The translations under genes and the position numbers were made by a program. This document shows, piece by piece, positions 50,196 to 61,105 of a stretch of DNA of 64,000 nucleotides (position 1 is its first letter; each line of letters begins with the position of its first letter). The notes under the pieces are model-generated. The model searched no databases and was not told the DNA's origin. It saw only the letters and a list, made by a program, of their open reading frames with translations. Source of the DNA: Asparagopsis taxiformis (lineage: Eukaryota > Rhodophyta > Florideophyceae > Bonnemaisoniales > Bonnemaisoniaceae); contig JALQPE010000083.1 in the NCBI GenBank assembly GCA_030407315.1, positions 310,001 to 374,000 of the forward strand, written 5' to 3'.

Positions 50196-51032
50196 GGTGT
50201 CGGTGCTGAGAGTCGGATGTGTTACGGGGTGAGCTCTATTGGCATCGAGGGGTGAACAGTGAACAGGGTGAGGTGGGCGGGTTTGTGATTGTAGATCGGT
50301 GGATTTGAAAGCTCGGGCTCAAGTTAGGAAGGAAACAAGAACTGTCCATGTCAGGGATGTTGACACGGTGCTGCTGTTTAACTTTTTGTGATGAAAGCAT
50401 GGATTGACGCATGCAAAGTGATGAACGGATATGTTGAGATGCTCTATGACATTTGTAGATACAAACAATACTTCCGTTGATGTGTTTGAATTCAAACTCA
50501 TAGTGTTGGGAAGGAGGTTAGTCGGTTGTCCGCATCATTTAGCTTGTAAGCGTGCATCGCCCCCATCTGCAAAATATAAAATAGCGTCTCAAGCAATCGA
50601 ATCGATGCGTATTCAAACGATTTCAGATTTTGAAAATCAATTCAAATCAAAATCGTTGTTTGACCTTCGCAATTGCATCGCCCCGCGCCTCACTGAATGT
50701 CAATCAGCCTTTCCACTCTGCACATCAGTCGTGCCGTCCCAACCGCTTCTTTCTCATTCCATCATTTATAACCTGCCGCTTCCTACATGTCCCTTCTACA
50801 GTCTGCGTCACCTTCCTACGTTACCTCTGAGCACGTGTGTACTCCACACCAGTATATTTACAAAACCAGTCTCCAGACATCCAACCTGTGCTGCTACATA
50901 CTCACCAACATCCTTCCTAGTACGCTATTTTAACAGACGTGTAGAACATCATCGCCGAGCACGAACACTAATCCCTCGATCCAAATTTGCAACTTCCAAT
51001 GAGGCAAACGTACACGCCCACTACCAGTATTC
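50196..51032. other. Region between the KEN-box gene and FGAM synthase
   Basis: 837 bases downstream of FGAM synthase and upstream of the KEN-box gene (both minus strand). It holds the promoter of the latter. The plus-strand frame 50431-51297 runs antisense into FGAM synthase and is not protein-like. Nothing else is seen. Confidence 0.35.
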
Positions 51033-54000
51033 TCAGCACTCCAATGAATCCACCCACTTGCGTGCATTCTGGAACATGGTCATCCACGGTGAAACCTCCC
51101 AGCTGTCTGCATTGTGTTTTGGCATATATGCCCATTGCCATTTCAGAACAGCACGTTCAGGATGGGGCATTAAAGCAAGATGCCGTCCATCCGCCGAACA
51201 TAGACCGGCAATACCGTGCATGGACCCATTCGGATTAAACGGATATGACGTTGATATGTGTCCCTCATCATCAACGTACCTCACTGGTGCCAAATGACGC
51301 TTCTCAACCTGTTCCAAAACGTTGCTATCCGGGAAAAATGCCTTGCCCTCACCATGTGCGACCCAAACTCCTAGTTGTGCTCCTCCCATATCCTTCAACA
51401 TAATCGCAGGCGATGTCTCATCTATAGCTACAGTACAGAACCGCGATTCATATCTTCCAGAATCATTGTGGATGAATCGTGGTTGCGACGTCCCGCCAAG
51501 TTCGTCTGGAGTGAACGGCACTCGCCCGAGCAAAGCCATTAGTTGGCAACCATTACAGACACCAAGGGAGAACGTATCAGACCTGTTGTAGAAAACGTCA
51601 AACTGACTACGAACTGCCTCGTTGAATCGAACGACGCCTCCCCAGCCCTTTGCGGAATCCAAAACATCAGCATATGAAAAACCACCCACATACACAACTC
51701 CCTTAAAATCAGCAAGGTCTGCACGACCAGAAGAGATATCTCGAATGGAAATGTCCCATGCCTCGAACCCGGCCATGTGGAAAGCGCTGGTCATTTCGCG
51801 ATCACCGTTGGATCCTTCCTCTCGAATAATTGCAACTTTAGGTTTGACAGACGAGTTCATAATTTCATTCCCAGTAGCTTTCGGCGTCCAAGGTACGACA
51901 TACCTAGGGCCTGTTCTCGACTTCAGCCCTTCTTGTTCCGCATCAACACATGAAGAATTCGCCTGCAGACGCTCAAGAGCAAAAGACGTCTGCTCCCATT
52001 TATCACGAAGATCTCGAATATCTCCTGAAAAAATTATGTCTCCACTGTCTTTGATTGTGACTGCCATATCTTTCGTAGTGGTACCAATTACGTGACAAGG
52101 AATATCGGCATCAGTAAACACATTCTCAATTTTGCTTGCAACTTTGTGAGATACTTCTAGCACCATTCCCAGTTCCTCTGCAAACAAATTTGTTGCAGCA
52201 TCAACACCCAATGCAGCTGAATCAATATTTAGGTCCAAACCGCAGTTACCTGCGAATGCCATTTCCAAAACAGAAACAAGCACACCTCCGTCACTGACAT
52301 CGTGGTATGACAGTAGACCTTCTGTACCAATAAGGTCTTGGATTGTATCAAATGCCTTACGTAGACATGAAACATCGTCAAGATCCGGCGCAACATTTCC
52401 GACCTCATTGTAAACTTGAGCAACGGAACTTCCTCCCATTCGTCTCCTACCTTGAGCGATGTCAACGTGCATAAGAACACTCGAACCAGGTGCCTTCAGA
52501 TCAGGAGTCAACTTCATCTCAATATTTTCAACAGTAGAATAACCTGAGATTACAAGAGTGCCTGGGGCTCGAACAGTTTCACTACCTCCATCAGGGGTAG
52601 GGCATTTGGCCGCCATTGAAAGTGAATCCTTGCCACCGTCCACAGCAATTCCTAGTGAAATCATGACGTCACGCATCGCAACTGCAGCATCATAGAGGCT
52701 AGCACAGTCACCTGGAAGCTTTGCAGCCCACATCCAGTTTCCCTCGCACTTGATGTCCTCACGGTTTGTAATCTTCACACCCGCCAAATTTGTCATCATT
52801 TCACCAACGCTAATTCTTGCCATAGCTTCTGGAGATAGAGATGTCAGACTGGGGCGTTCCCCAATACTCGTAGCAGATCCACGCAAAGTAAAGTGAGACT
52901 GGGCGATCACAGCAGCATCAGCGAGGGGCAATTGCAATGGTCCAACACATTGCTGCTGAGCGACTAGCCCGGTAACACTACGGTCGACTTTCGTCGTCAA
53001 AAACCTCTTGGACCCTACACTCATTAGAGATAGAACCCGGTCTAGGACAGTACTGATGTTCACATCTGATGGGAGGCTTAGAGTAGCCCCGGCTGAGGGC
53101 AAACGAGAATCCACAAATGTCTTTTGAGGCAAATCGCCAAGCACAGCTTCAAGGTCCATGTCCACGACGGCTTTGCCTTCTTTCTCATCCCACAGAATGA
53201 TTCGCCCGGAACCATCGATGGTGCCAAGAACAGCTGGAACCACATTCTCACGAGCACAGAGAACCCTGAACGCTTCCTCGTGTTCAGGTCGAAGAAGCAA
53301 TCCAAATTGCTCCTGATATTCAGCTCCCCAAATCTCAAGGGCTGATAAACTTTTGTCACCTACCCACACTTTTCGAATATCAATAGTGCCTCCAGAGGGA
53401 TAGATTAGCTCCTTGACAACATTACAGTTTCCACCAGCCCCTTGGTCATGGATGGACACAATTGGGTTCATATCACCCATTTCGACACAAGATCGAAGTA
53501 CTCTATACACCTTCTGTGCCATTTCAGCATCCCCTCTTTGTACGGCATTGAAGTCAAGATCAGATCTGTTATCACCCTGCATCATGCTTGATGCAGCTCC
53601 GCCACCCATACCAATGCGATATGCAGGACCTCCGACTTTCACCACTAAAAGATTGATATCCGCCATGCCCTTTTTCGCATGTGCATGATCCATCTGTCCC
53701 ATCCCGCCCGAAAACATGATGGGCTTCACAAACTCCCTTCTTTCCCCATTGGGGAGCCGAGTAGCGTACGAGCGCGCGAAACCGTTCACGACTGGCTCAC
53801 CAAACTTGTTCCCGTAATCGCTTGCACCGTTGCTGGCATCAATTAGAATCGAGAGCGGAGACGCAAGATTACCAGGATACTGATAGCTCTTGTCCTCCCA
53901 TGGAAGTGGCAAATCAGGAATTTGCAAGTTGCCTACAGCATAGCCTGCAGTGCCTGCAACCACTAAACTTCCGATTCCTGTTGCAGCTGTGTCCCGAATG

Positions 54001-55178
54001 CGACCACCAGTGCCTGTTTCCGCGCCTGGAAACGGTGCGACCCCTGACGGGAAGTTGTGAGTCTCTGCTGTGAATAGAATATCGCGATCTTTTTCCTGGA
54101 CATGCATCTTGGATGGGTGCCCTGGATTAGCCGGTAACAAGGTCGGTACGGTTGTTCCGCGAATAGTTGAAGAGTTATCTGCAAATGCTACTACCGAATT
54201 ACGCGGATTGGCCACCAAAGTATCGCGCACAACATCCAGCAAATGCTTGGGCATCTTTTCACCGTCAATGACGATTTGCCCCTTGAAAAACCAGTGACGA
54301 GAATGTTCACTGTTACTTTGTGCAAGATCGAACAGCTCCACATTGGTTGGATTACGTCCCATATCTGTAAAAAGCTTGACATAGTACTGTAGATCCTGCT
54401 CGTCAAAACCGAGGCCTTGTGCGTTGCTGATGCGCTCAAGAGCTGCAGTACCTTCACCGAGAACGTCTACTGTAAATGAGGCCTCTGCTTTGAGACCTGA
54501 ATCAAATGATGTAAGTGGGAGGTCATATACGGTCTCTGTCATTCGGTCATGAACTGCGGCTGCAAACTGCTGTATGAGATGAGCGTCGATTTGGGAGCCA
54601 TCTTTTGAGCGAAGCAAATACCTCCTGGAGCGTTCGAGACGATCGACAACGTCTATGCCGCAAGCATTGCATATTGTGACGGCATTGGATGACCATGCAG
54701 TTTGAAAATTGAGGCGTGGGCCAACTTCAACTACTGTGCCTTCTAGTGAGGTCGTGGTTTTGAGACCATTGGGATCAAAAGTTTCAGCAAGTAACCAGTG
54801 AAGAGTTTGAAGCATCTGCGGAGAGAGGGTTGCGCCAGAAACTATGCCGACATTGAAGCAAGTTTCAAATGAGACTGTTACGGAATCACCGAATATGGAA
54901 GTAGCAGCACGTTGAGCTGTGGGAGAGAGGCTCGGCTGTGTTCTGAACCATTTTTGGACAGTTGCGGCGGCGCTAGATGCTGAGGATGCATTTGAACGAG
55001 AGGATACAGACTGAGTTGCACAGGATTTCAATGCAGGGTTCAGAATTGGGAATGTTGTACGTTTAGGAAAAAGGCCAGAAGAGTGACGGGCTGCAGTGAA
55101 GGACGATATGCCAGGCGGATTCGAACGTAGCTGGCTGGTTTGCAAGGGGGAGGGGGTCAAGAACGCTGGCTCCTTCAT
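51033..55178 (-). CDS. PFAS: Phosphoribosylformylglycinamidine (FGAM) synthase, PurL long form
   Basis: A 1381-residue single-chain FGAM synthase for purine synthesis, fourth step. The first 70 residues (Ser, Arg and Thr rich, no acid) suggest organelle targeting, as in plants. In order: a PurS-like N-terminal part, two AIRS-type halves of the synthetase (SEHSRHWFFKGQI, FTAETHNFPSGVAPFPGAETG, MFSGGMGQMDH; later DGGKDSLSMAA, YHDVSDGGVL), and a C-terminal class I glutaminase (VGGFSYAD, SLGVCNGCQLM with the active Cys, and PHPERAV with His/Glu). The length is typical for the eukaryotic/gamma-proteobacterial form. No intron. It is divergent from the plastid aldolase gene. Confidence 0.97.
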   Translation of the reverse strand: MKEPAFLTPSPLQTSQLRSNPPGISSFTAARHSSGLFPKRTTFPILNPALKSCATQSVSSRSNASSASSAAATVQKWFRTQPSLSPTAQRAATSIFGDSVTVSFETCFNVGIVSGATLSPQMLQTLHWLLAETFDPNGLKTTTSLEGTVVEVGPRLNFQTAWSSNAVTICNACGIDVVDRLERSRRYLLRSKDGSQIDAHLIQQFAAAVHDRMTETVYDLPLTSFDSGLKAEASFTVDVLGEGTAALERISNAQGLGFDEQDLQYYVKLFTDMGRNPTNVELFDLAQSNSEHSRHWFFKGQIVIDGEKMPKHLLDVVRDTLVANPRNSVVAFADNSSTIRGTTVPTLLPANPGHPSKMHVQEKDRDILFTAETHNFPSGVAPFPGAETGTGGRIRDTAATGIGSLVVAGTAGYAVGNLQIPDLPLPWEDKSYQYPGNLASPLSILIDASNGASDYGNKFGEPVVNGFARSYATRLPNGERREFVKPIMFSGGMGQMDHAHAKKGMADINLLVVKVGGPAYRIGMGGGAASSMMQGDNRSDLDFNAVQRGDAEMAQKVYRVLRSCVEMGDMNPIVSIHDQGAGGNCNVVKELIYPSGGTIDIRKVWVGDKSLSALEIWGAEYQEQFGLLLRPEHEEAFRVLCARENVVPAVLGTIDGSGRIILWDEKEGKAVVDMDLEAVLGDLPQKTFVDSRLPSAGATLSLPSDVNISTVLDRVLSLMSVGSKRFLTTKVDRSVTGLVAQQQCVGPLQLPLADAAVIAQSHFTLRGSATSIGERPSLTSLSPEAMARISVGEMMTNLAGVKITNREDIKCEGNWMWAAKLPGDCASLYDAAVAMRDVMISLGIAVDGGKDSLSMAAKCPTPDGGSETVRAPGTLVISGYSTVENIEMKLTPDLKAPGSSVLMHVDIAQGRRRMGGSSVAQVYNEVGNVAPDLDDVSCLRKAFDTIQDLIGTEGLLSYHDVSDGGVLVSVLEMAFAGNCGLDLNIDSAALGVDAATNLFAEELGMVLEVSHKVASKIENVFTDADIPCHVIGTTTKDMAVTIKDSGDIIFSGDIRDLRDKWEQTSFALERLQANSSCVDAEQEGLKSRTGPRYVVPWTPKATGNEIMNSSVKPKVAIIREEGSNGDREMTSAFHMAGFEAWDISIRDISSGRADLADFKGVVYVGGFSYADVLDSAKGWGGVVRFNEAVRSQFDVFYNRSDTFSLGVCNGCQLMALLGRVPFTPDELGGTSQPRFIHNDSGRYESRFCTVAIDETSPAIMLKDMGGAQLGVWVAHGEGKAFFPDSNVLEQVEKRHLAPVRYVDDEGHISTSYPFNPNGSMHGIAGLCSADGRHLALMPHPERAVLKWQWAYMPKHNADSWEVSPWMTMFQNARKWVDSLEC

Positions 55179-56234
55179 CTGAGGCTTGGAAATTTGAGAA
55201 TGAAAGAACTAGAATTGATCTGAGATGGTCGGATTGGATGAGCGCGGTGGTACGTAGACGTACTGGACATGCACAGATGGGTTTAGGAATCCTATCGAGG
55301 CACGACATCTGATCGAGAGAATACCGCATCGGCGGCATCAGATCAATAGCGTGTATGAGGGTCATACCATACACCAGAAGGCGTAAGGTGTAGGTACACT
55401 GCACGAAAGGAAAATCACAAGTTTAACCAGTAATCCAGTGTACTTTTGACGACAGAGTTGAATTCAAATACGAATTATTTTAGATCAAATTCAATTTTGA
55501 TAGCAGTGGGGCAATCCAAGTGCCTAATACTAGGGAAAATAATGGCCCCAGGGTCAGTGCAACACATTTGATTCAACACTTCTACGGGGGATAAGAAATG
55601 TGAGGTTGGGTTTTTTAGATCGATCGGGGCAATCGACGGGGTGGTGTAAAGTTTCTCCCGTAAATTGTGGTGCAGAAAGTTGGAGTGCAACTTGTGGACG
55701 ACAAAAATTACGTCAACCCTGTAGGGTAGACGTACGGGAAAAAACATTCGTAGAGTCATACGACATTGCAGAAGGAATCAACGGATGGAAAAATTTCGAA
55801 CGACAAAAATTGAACAGTATCAACTTTGTTGTCATAGAACGGGCCAGAACCAGGCCCGTCCAATGCTCCCCTGGGCCGTCCGTAGTGAATGAGCCAATAA
55901 AATGACGACGATCTCCAGCATGCTCGCATCGAAACGACGTTGTAGAGCCATTCGTCCATACATGGCGCCGACATTGCCAAGTGGAAATTGTTCAGCGAAT
56001 CCTCCCCCAATTGATCGATGTGATTGGTTGGACACATTGTGAGCTCCGCGCCACACAGCTCCTTCCTACCACAGCTATGCAGCGCAATGCTTTGCACCTT
56101 TTGCTTTTAGTTACTCGCCCAATCTCTGCAAACGGCTTCCTCGCCTCATCGACCCGACCGCTACGCAACCCAGCCGAATTCCTCTCCACTTGCTCAGTGC
56201 CCCTCACTTGTACATTTCCACATTACCAACAATA
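55179..56234. promoter_or_regulatory. Divergent promoter region, FGAM synthase / aldolase
   Basis: 1056 bases, AT-rich from 55440 to 55830. A TGTGATTGGT (CCAATCACA on the other strand) lies at 56019-56028, about 210 bases before the aldolase ATG; a CCAATAAAA lies near 55893. Open frames of about 100 codons on both strands (55475-55905) show no family features. Confidence 0.45.
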
Positions 56235-57556
56235 ATGGCACCCATGGCTTTCGTCAACGCTCTCCCTGTCTCTCGCACCTCTGCGTACGTTGCATTCCTT
56301 CCTGCACAGACTCCCGGTCAGCATTTCCAATTCGTAGCCTTCCTCTATCCATCCAAGTGCTAACCTCATCCATTGTGTCGTTTGCGTTTTCTTGTGCGTC
56401 TCACAGTGTCGTCGGTGGTTCCTCATTTGTGAGCTCCCGCCCGGCCCAAACTGCCCGCCCAGCAGCCCGCGCCGTCCCCTCTATGTCCATTGAACAATAC
56501 CACGATGAGCTTATTGCCACTGCCAACAAGATCGCTTCCCCAGGCAAGGGTATTCTCGCCGTCGATGAGTCCACCAAGACCATTGGAAAGAGACTGGCTT
56601 CCATCGGTGTCGAGAACACTGAGGAGAACCGCCAGGCCTACCGTGGCCTCCTCTTCAGCTGCCAAGGCCTTGGTGAGTTCATTTCCGGAGCTATCCTCTT
56701 TGAAGAAACACTCTACCAGGACTCCAGCGAGGGCAAGCCATTTGTAAAGTGCCTCGAGGACATTGGTATCATCCCCGGTATCAAGGTCGATAAGGGTCTC
56801 GTCCCGCTCGGAAACGGTGCATCTTTTGAAACCTGGTGCTCTGGTCTCGACGGTCTCAATGAGCGCGCCGCTGCCTACTACAAGCAGGGTGCCCGCTTCG
56901 CCAAGTGGCGTGCCGTCCTCCAGATCTCCGAGAGCACTCCCTCCAAGGTATCCATCGCGGAGAACACATGGGGTCTGGCTCGCTACGCTCGTACCGTCCA
57001 GGATGCCGGTCTGGTGCCCATCATTGAACCCGAGATTCTCATGGATGGTGACCATTCCATCGAGCGCACTGCAGCTGTCCAGGAAGAGGTTTTGGCCGCT
57101 GTGTACAAGGCATGCGACACCAATGGTGTCCTCCTTGAAGGTTCTCTCCTGAAGCCCAACATGGTTGTCCCAGGGTCTGACTTTACTGGAACTACCTCCC
57201 CTGAAGAGATCGGCAAGTATACTGTCCGCACCCTTGAGCGCCGAGTACCGTCCTCCGTCCCAGGTATCATGTTCTTGTCGGGAGGTATGTCTGAGGAAGA
57301 GGCATCAGTCAATCTGAGCGCCATGAACAACGTTGAGCGCAAGGGCCCCTGGAGCTTGAGCTTCTCTTACGGTCGTGCTCTTCAGCAATCGTGCTTGAAG
57401 ACATGGATGGGCAAGAGCGAAAACGTCTCTGCAGCCCAGCAAGCGCTTCTTGCTCGTGCCCGTGCTAACTCGCTCGCCAACCTTGGCAAGTACACCAAGG
57501 GTTCGGAGCCATCCCTCGATGCTCTCGGAACATTCGAGAAGGGCTACAAATATTAA
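56235..57556 (+). CDS. FBA: Plastid class I fructose-bisphosphate aldolase (two exons)
   Basis: Join 56235-56284 and 56407-57556, 399 residues. Exon 1 begins at the ATG at 56235 and encodes the start of a transit peptide ([17 protein letters not shown]). The 122-nt intron runs GTACGT to TCTCACAG, with GTGCTAAC inside, and splits an Ala codon. Exon 2 continues [14 protein letters not shown] and then the enzyme: [62 protein letters not shown] with the Schiff-base Lys, and [11 protein letters not shown]. It serves the Calvin cycle. C-ending codons dominate, as for high expression. Confidence 0.97.
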
Positions 57557-58128
57557 GATCTAAATCTGTCGTCTGGGATCAGGAGTGACATGAAGAAATA
57601 TTGCTGCGTTGGTCCTTGTGAAATTTGACCGAGTCTATTTTCGCGGAAACTGTTTGCTTAGTTGAGATATGGGATACTTGGATTGTTTGTTGGCTCTGCT
57701 ACTGTCAGGGCAGTAGAGATGGTAGAAACTTTCATGAGGTTGGGCGCGTCATTTTTCTTCTTGGTTTTGCCGTACTAGATAGTATCGCGATGCTTTTGTG
57801 TTCCACCCGCTCATCTTTATTAGTTTCTTGAAGTAGATCTTGAACGACACACTCTCGTTAGTTGACGCGATACAAAATGGTACAGTTTTGCTGTCAATTT
57901 TGGGGACAATTATGCAAAAATTCTTGTTTAATACTACGAAAGACGGACTGATAATCTCTTTCTTGTGTAGGAGAGTAGACAACAAACCTGCGCCACTTCA
58001 ATCCTGTATAACAAGTCGGAAGCGCATAGCAGGCTATCATGTTCCTCACAAACGATCGCACACACGCAGGCACCGGAAACTCAAACTCTACGCAACAAAA
58101 CCTGTAGACATGCATCCACTAATCCGAG
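57557..58128. other. Convergent spacer, aldolase / phosphoserine phosphatase
   Basis: 572 bases between convergent stop codons, AT-rich in its middle part. No gene or repeat is seen. Confidence 0.35.
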
Positions 58129-59223
58129 CTATTCCCGCAGCAGTGGTTTCATCTCTTCATCCGAGAGTCCAAGCAGATACAAAATGGACACCAACGAAAC
58201 CTGATTTACCCTGCACTTTGCCTTATCCTGCACAATGGGCTTTGCATTGAACGCCACTCCCAGACCGGCACTACCCATCATCAATAAATCATTACTACCG
58301 TCACCAACAGCCAGTACTTCCTCCGGCCGCAGCCCTCTTTCATCAGCCAGCCGTTGCAGCGTCCTCTGCTTAAACTCTGCATCCACCACCTCACCCACGG
58401 TACGGCCTGTCAAAATGCCGTCGTGATCCTCCAGGCTATTCGCAAATGCGAAATCCAGTCCCAAAACGTCTCGCACATGATCGGCCAAAAACCTAAACCC
58501 GCCCGAAATGACTGCTGTCTCGCAACCCAAAGCCGACAACACAGTCACCAGCTCCTTGGCACCCGGCGTGAACACAACACGATTCATGACACCATCCAGC
58601 GCCTGCACGGGAAGTCCCTTCAACAAGGCGACCCTCGCTGCCAGCGCTTCCCGAAAGCCGATCTCTCCGTTCATAGCGCGCTCTGTAATGTGCTTGACCT
58701 CTGTCTGCACGTCAAGTTCGGACGCGAGCTCGTCGATAGTCTCCTGACGAATCAGGGTGCTATCGAGGTCGAAAACGGCGAGACGTTTGCCAGAACGCAC
58801 GACCGACTCCTCCTGCAGCACGGCATCCACACGATTTTTGCGGCCGATGCGGAAGAGCTCTGTCTGCAGGGCGTCGACATCGGTGGCGGGCAACTGCACG
58901 ACGGCCTCCTGCGCAGAGTCGCCCAATTGTCGCCAGGCGGCCATGTGCGCGCCACGCGCCTCGACCACTGCGCGCACAGTGTGCATCGTCTGTTGGAGCT
59001 CGCGGGGCGCGGACGCCAGCAGGGTCAGGATGTGGCGGGTGCAGGCGGGCGAGGCGGCCCATGGCGCGGCCTCGGCGCCGGATTGCAGCGAGCGGTCGCG
59101 ACCGCGGTGCGGGCTGGCAGCGACGGCGCGCGCAGCGACGCGAGTGACGGGGCGGTTGTGGATGCGCGCGGCATGCAGGCGGTGCGGAGGACGCGCGAGC
59201 GGGAGGATAAAGTTGAGGAGCAT
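58129..59223 (-). CDS. Phosphoserine phosphatase, SerB type, probably plastid
   Basis: 364 residues. The first 50 form an Arg/Ala-rich targeting peptide. Residues about 60-130 look like a small regulatory domain of the kind found before bacterial SerB enzymes (ILTLLASAPRELQQTMHTVRAVVEARG). The HAD core then shows motif I DLDSTLI, ETIDELA, motif II in AVISGGFRFLADHV, and motif III-IV in AVGDGSNDLLMMGSAGLGVAF. It removes phosphate from phosphoserine, the last step of serine synthesis from glycolysis. The 5' end is very GC-rich. A 323-codon frame on the opposite strand is an artefact of this composition. Confidence 0.93.
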   Translation of the reverse strand: MLLNFILPLARPPHRLHAARIHNRPVTRVAARAVAASPHRGRDRSLQSGAEAAPWAASPACTRHILTLLASAPRELQQTMHTVRAVVEARGAHMAAWRQLGDSAQEAVVQLPATDVDALQTELFRIGRKNRVDAVLQEESVVRSGKRLAVFDLDSTLIRQETIDELASELDVQTEVKHITERAMNGEIGFREALAARVALLKGLPVQALDGVMNRVVFTPGAKELVTVLSALGCETAVISGGFRFLADHVRDVLGLDFAFANSLEDHDGILTGRTVGEVVDAEFKQRTLQRLADERGLRPEEVLAVGDGSNDLLMMGSAGLGVAFNAKPIVQDKAKCRVNQVSLVSILYLLGLSDEEMKPLLRE

Positions 59224-59698
59224 TGCGGGATTTTGGATGCTCGTATGGAGATGGCATCTTTGGGTTGGGCGCGGGTTTGGTGGCTTTTTGGAGCAGTATT
59301 GTGGTGCAAATCAAGTCGGCGGTGATTGGTCAATGGGAATTGTAGAAATTCGATTTGCAGTTGACGAAAGATTTATTTTGGGATATTTTCATTGAAATTA
59401 TTGGTGCGTTGTTATGCACCGTTGGGAGATGAGATTTGAAAGTTGGTTGGCTGCATTGTTTCGGACACAATCGACGTGTCTGTAATGATTGCGCCTGTGA
59501 TTGGTGGAGAGGAATGTGCCACCACATGTGAAATGAACGGTCCCGTTTTCTTGGGATGTGCGCTAACGTACGCCATACAGTGCGAGACGACTATGTACAC
59601 TCTTTCCCACAGAACACTTTTATAGATCCAGTCACCAATACGGAATATATGTAACTCCACTCCTAATAAACTCACTGTTAATCATCAACTTAATGTTA
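59224..59698. promoter_or_regulatory. Upstream of phosphoserine phosphatase, downstream of ARID gene
   Basis: 475 bases. Two inverted CCAAT boxes, GGTGATTGGT at 59321-59330 and TGTGATTGGT at 59497-59506, face the phosphatase start. The rest holds the 3' end of the ARID gene. Confidence 0.45.
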
Positions 59699-61105
59699 CT
59701 ATCGCCTACGAATGGCCTTGATAAATTTCAATAGTGTCGCATGCTCGCCGCCACTCAAAGGTGTTGCAGAGAAATGGGCCGCTACACATGCTGCCAGTTC
59801 CTTCTTACTGCTGCAGCCGCCCTCTCCGCTTGCTTTCACATCGTACACTTTCGCATATCGCTGCAGCGATGCATCGTCTAGAACTGAAAAGTCCACTCGT
59901 CCGCGCTCCGCGCATCTCTTCGACTCTGCCACAGCGGCAGCAGCTTCAAGTGCGTCCAAACTGCCTCGATCCTCCATTTGTTTCTCCACTCGAGCTGTTT
60001 GCACACTAGCCTGCACTGTGCTTGCAACCGCATTTTCATTCGTTCGCTTCTTTTTCTTGACGATGCCGCTTCGTGGGCCTATTCCATTTATCCGTTGCTG
60101 TGTCGTTCCCGCCTTTTCCACTCTTGAACTGGCTTCAGAACTGGACGAAACAGGCCCAGAGCACCTCGCACTTCCCGCACTACTAGTCCCGGCACATACA
60201 ACCTCCACATCGGTTGCCATAGAGCCAGTTGAGGTCACCGAGGAGCTCGCTCTTTGCAATGCATCCTTCTCCTTCTTAGCGTCCGCTTTGTCCTCTGTCT
60301 TGGCCAGTGCGGATGCCACCTTGAGGTCTAGCGAAGCCGTTGGACTCGCTGTGCTCCCAGACGAGCACGCGGCCGCGGATGGCGGTTCGAAGAACTTTCT
60401 TTCAAATCCTTCCAGATATTTTTTGTAGTGTAGTCTCAATCGAAAGCCAGAGTCGGTGCACGACGACGGCAGTTGTAGTGCCTCTGCCACTTCTTTCCAT
60501 TGCTTCTTAGCGATGACGGTGTCAATACCACCGCGCTTGACGACTTCCTTGTACAGGATCCACAGGTCGAGCTCCTTGAAACCGAGGGTGGGCAAACGCT
60601 GGATGGGCTCTCCAATCTCCTCTCGAAAGGCGTGCAGCTTTGCGTAGAACAGGTCTCTCTCGGACGAGTCCTTGGAGGAGGGCGCGGTTTGCGGCTGGGA
60701 CTGGGGCGGGGGGGGCACCGGGTCCTGGAAGCGCGTGACGGAGGGATGGTGCATGAGAGGCGGGGAAATGTGCACGGGCTGTTGCACGACGTGCGATAAG
60801 TAAGGCTGCACATGATGACGATGCACGATCTGCATGTGTGGCGGCGCTGCGAGCGCGTGTGGGGGCGGCGGCGCGTAGTGCGGCGGCTGCGATGCGACGG
60901 ACATGAGCGAGAGGGGATACGGGGATGGGGGCGCGTACGAGGCGGCGGCCGGTTGCGCTGCAGCGGCATACATGTATGGCTGCGGCTGCGCGGCGTATTG
61001 GGTTATGTGCGACATCTGCGGGGTCGAGGTCGGATGGGACGGGGCGCTACTGACGGGGGTCGAAGGCGGGGCCATTGATGGGTAGAAAGTGGAGGGGGAT
61101 TGCAT
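59699..61105 (-). CDS. ARID-domain protein with C-terminal SAP30-type Sin3-binding domain
   Basis: 468 residues. Residues 1-145 are Pro/Ser/His/Tyr-rich and disordered. An ARID DNA-binding domain spans about 150-242 (FYAKLHAFREEIGEPIQRLP, LGFKELDLWILYKEVVKRGG, WKEVAEAL, LRLHYKKYLEGFE). A Ser/Ala-rich linker with a basic KKKKR patch follows. The last 65 residues (404-468) match the Sin3-binding domain of SAP30: VDFSVLDDASLQRYAKVYDV, KKELAACVAAHF, LLKFIKAIRRR. SAP30 tethers partners to the Sin3 histone deacetylase complex, in which ARID4 proteins are separate subunits in animals. Here both parts lie in one chain. It should be a chromatin repressor. Confidence 0.85.
   Translation of the reverse strand: MQSPSTFYPSMAPPSTPVSSAPSHPTSTPQMSHITQYAAQPQPYMYAAAAQPAAASYAPPSPYPLSLMSVASQPPHYAPPPPHALAAPPHMQIVHRHHVQPYLSHVVQQPVHISPPLMHHPSVTRFQDPVPPPPQSQPQTAPSSKDSSERDLFYAKLHAFREEIGEPIQRLPTLGFKELDLWILYKEVVKRGGIDTVIAKKQWKEVAEALQLPSSCTDSGFRLRLHYKKYLEGFERKFFEPPSAAACSSGSTASPTASLDLKVASALAKTEDKADAKKEKDALQRASSSVTSTGSMATDVEVVCAGTSSAGSARCSGPVSSSSEASSRVEKAGTTQQRINGIGPRSGIVKKKKRTNENAVASTVQASVQTARVEKQMEDRGSLDALEAAAAVAESKRCAERGRVDFSVLDDASLQRYAKVYDVKASGEGGCSSKKELAACVAAHFSATPLSGGEHATLLKFIKAIRRR

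Noticed and set aside
50431..51297. 288-codon plus-strand frame running into FGAM synthase
   Set aside because: Composition is not protein-like and its second part is antisense to the glutaminase domain of FGAM synthase.
55475..55905. Two overlapping frames of about 100 codons
   Set aside because: They lie on opposite strands of an AT-rich promoter region and neither has domain-like features.
58354..59325. 323-codon plus-strand frame opposite phosphoserine phosphatase
   Set aside because: It is antisense to a well-supported enzyme in GC-rich DNA, has no recognisable domain, and its length follows from base composition.
59712..60428. 238-codon plus-strand frame opposite the ARID-SAP30 gene
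   Set aside because: It is antisense to the SAP30 and linker coding region and has only Ser/Ala/Leu-rich composition.
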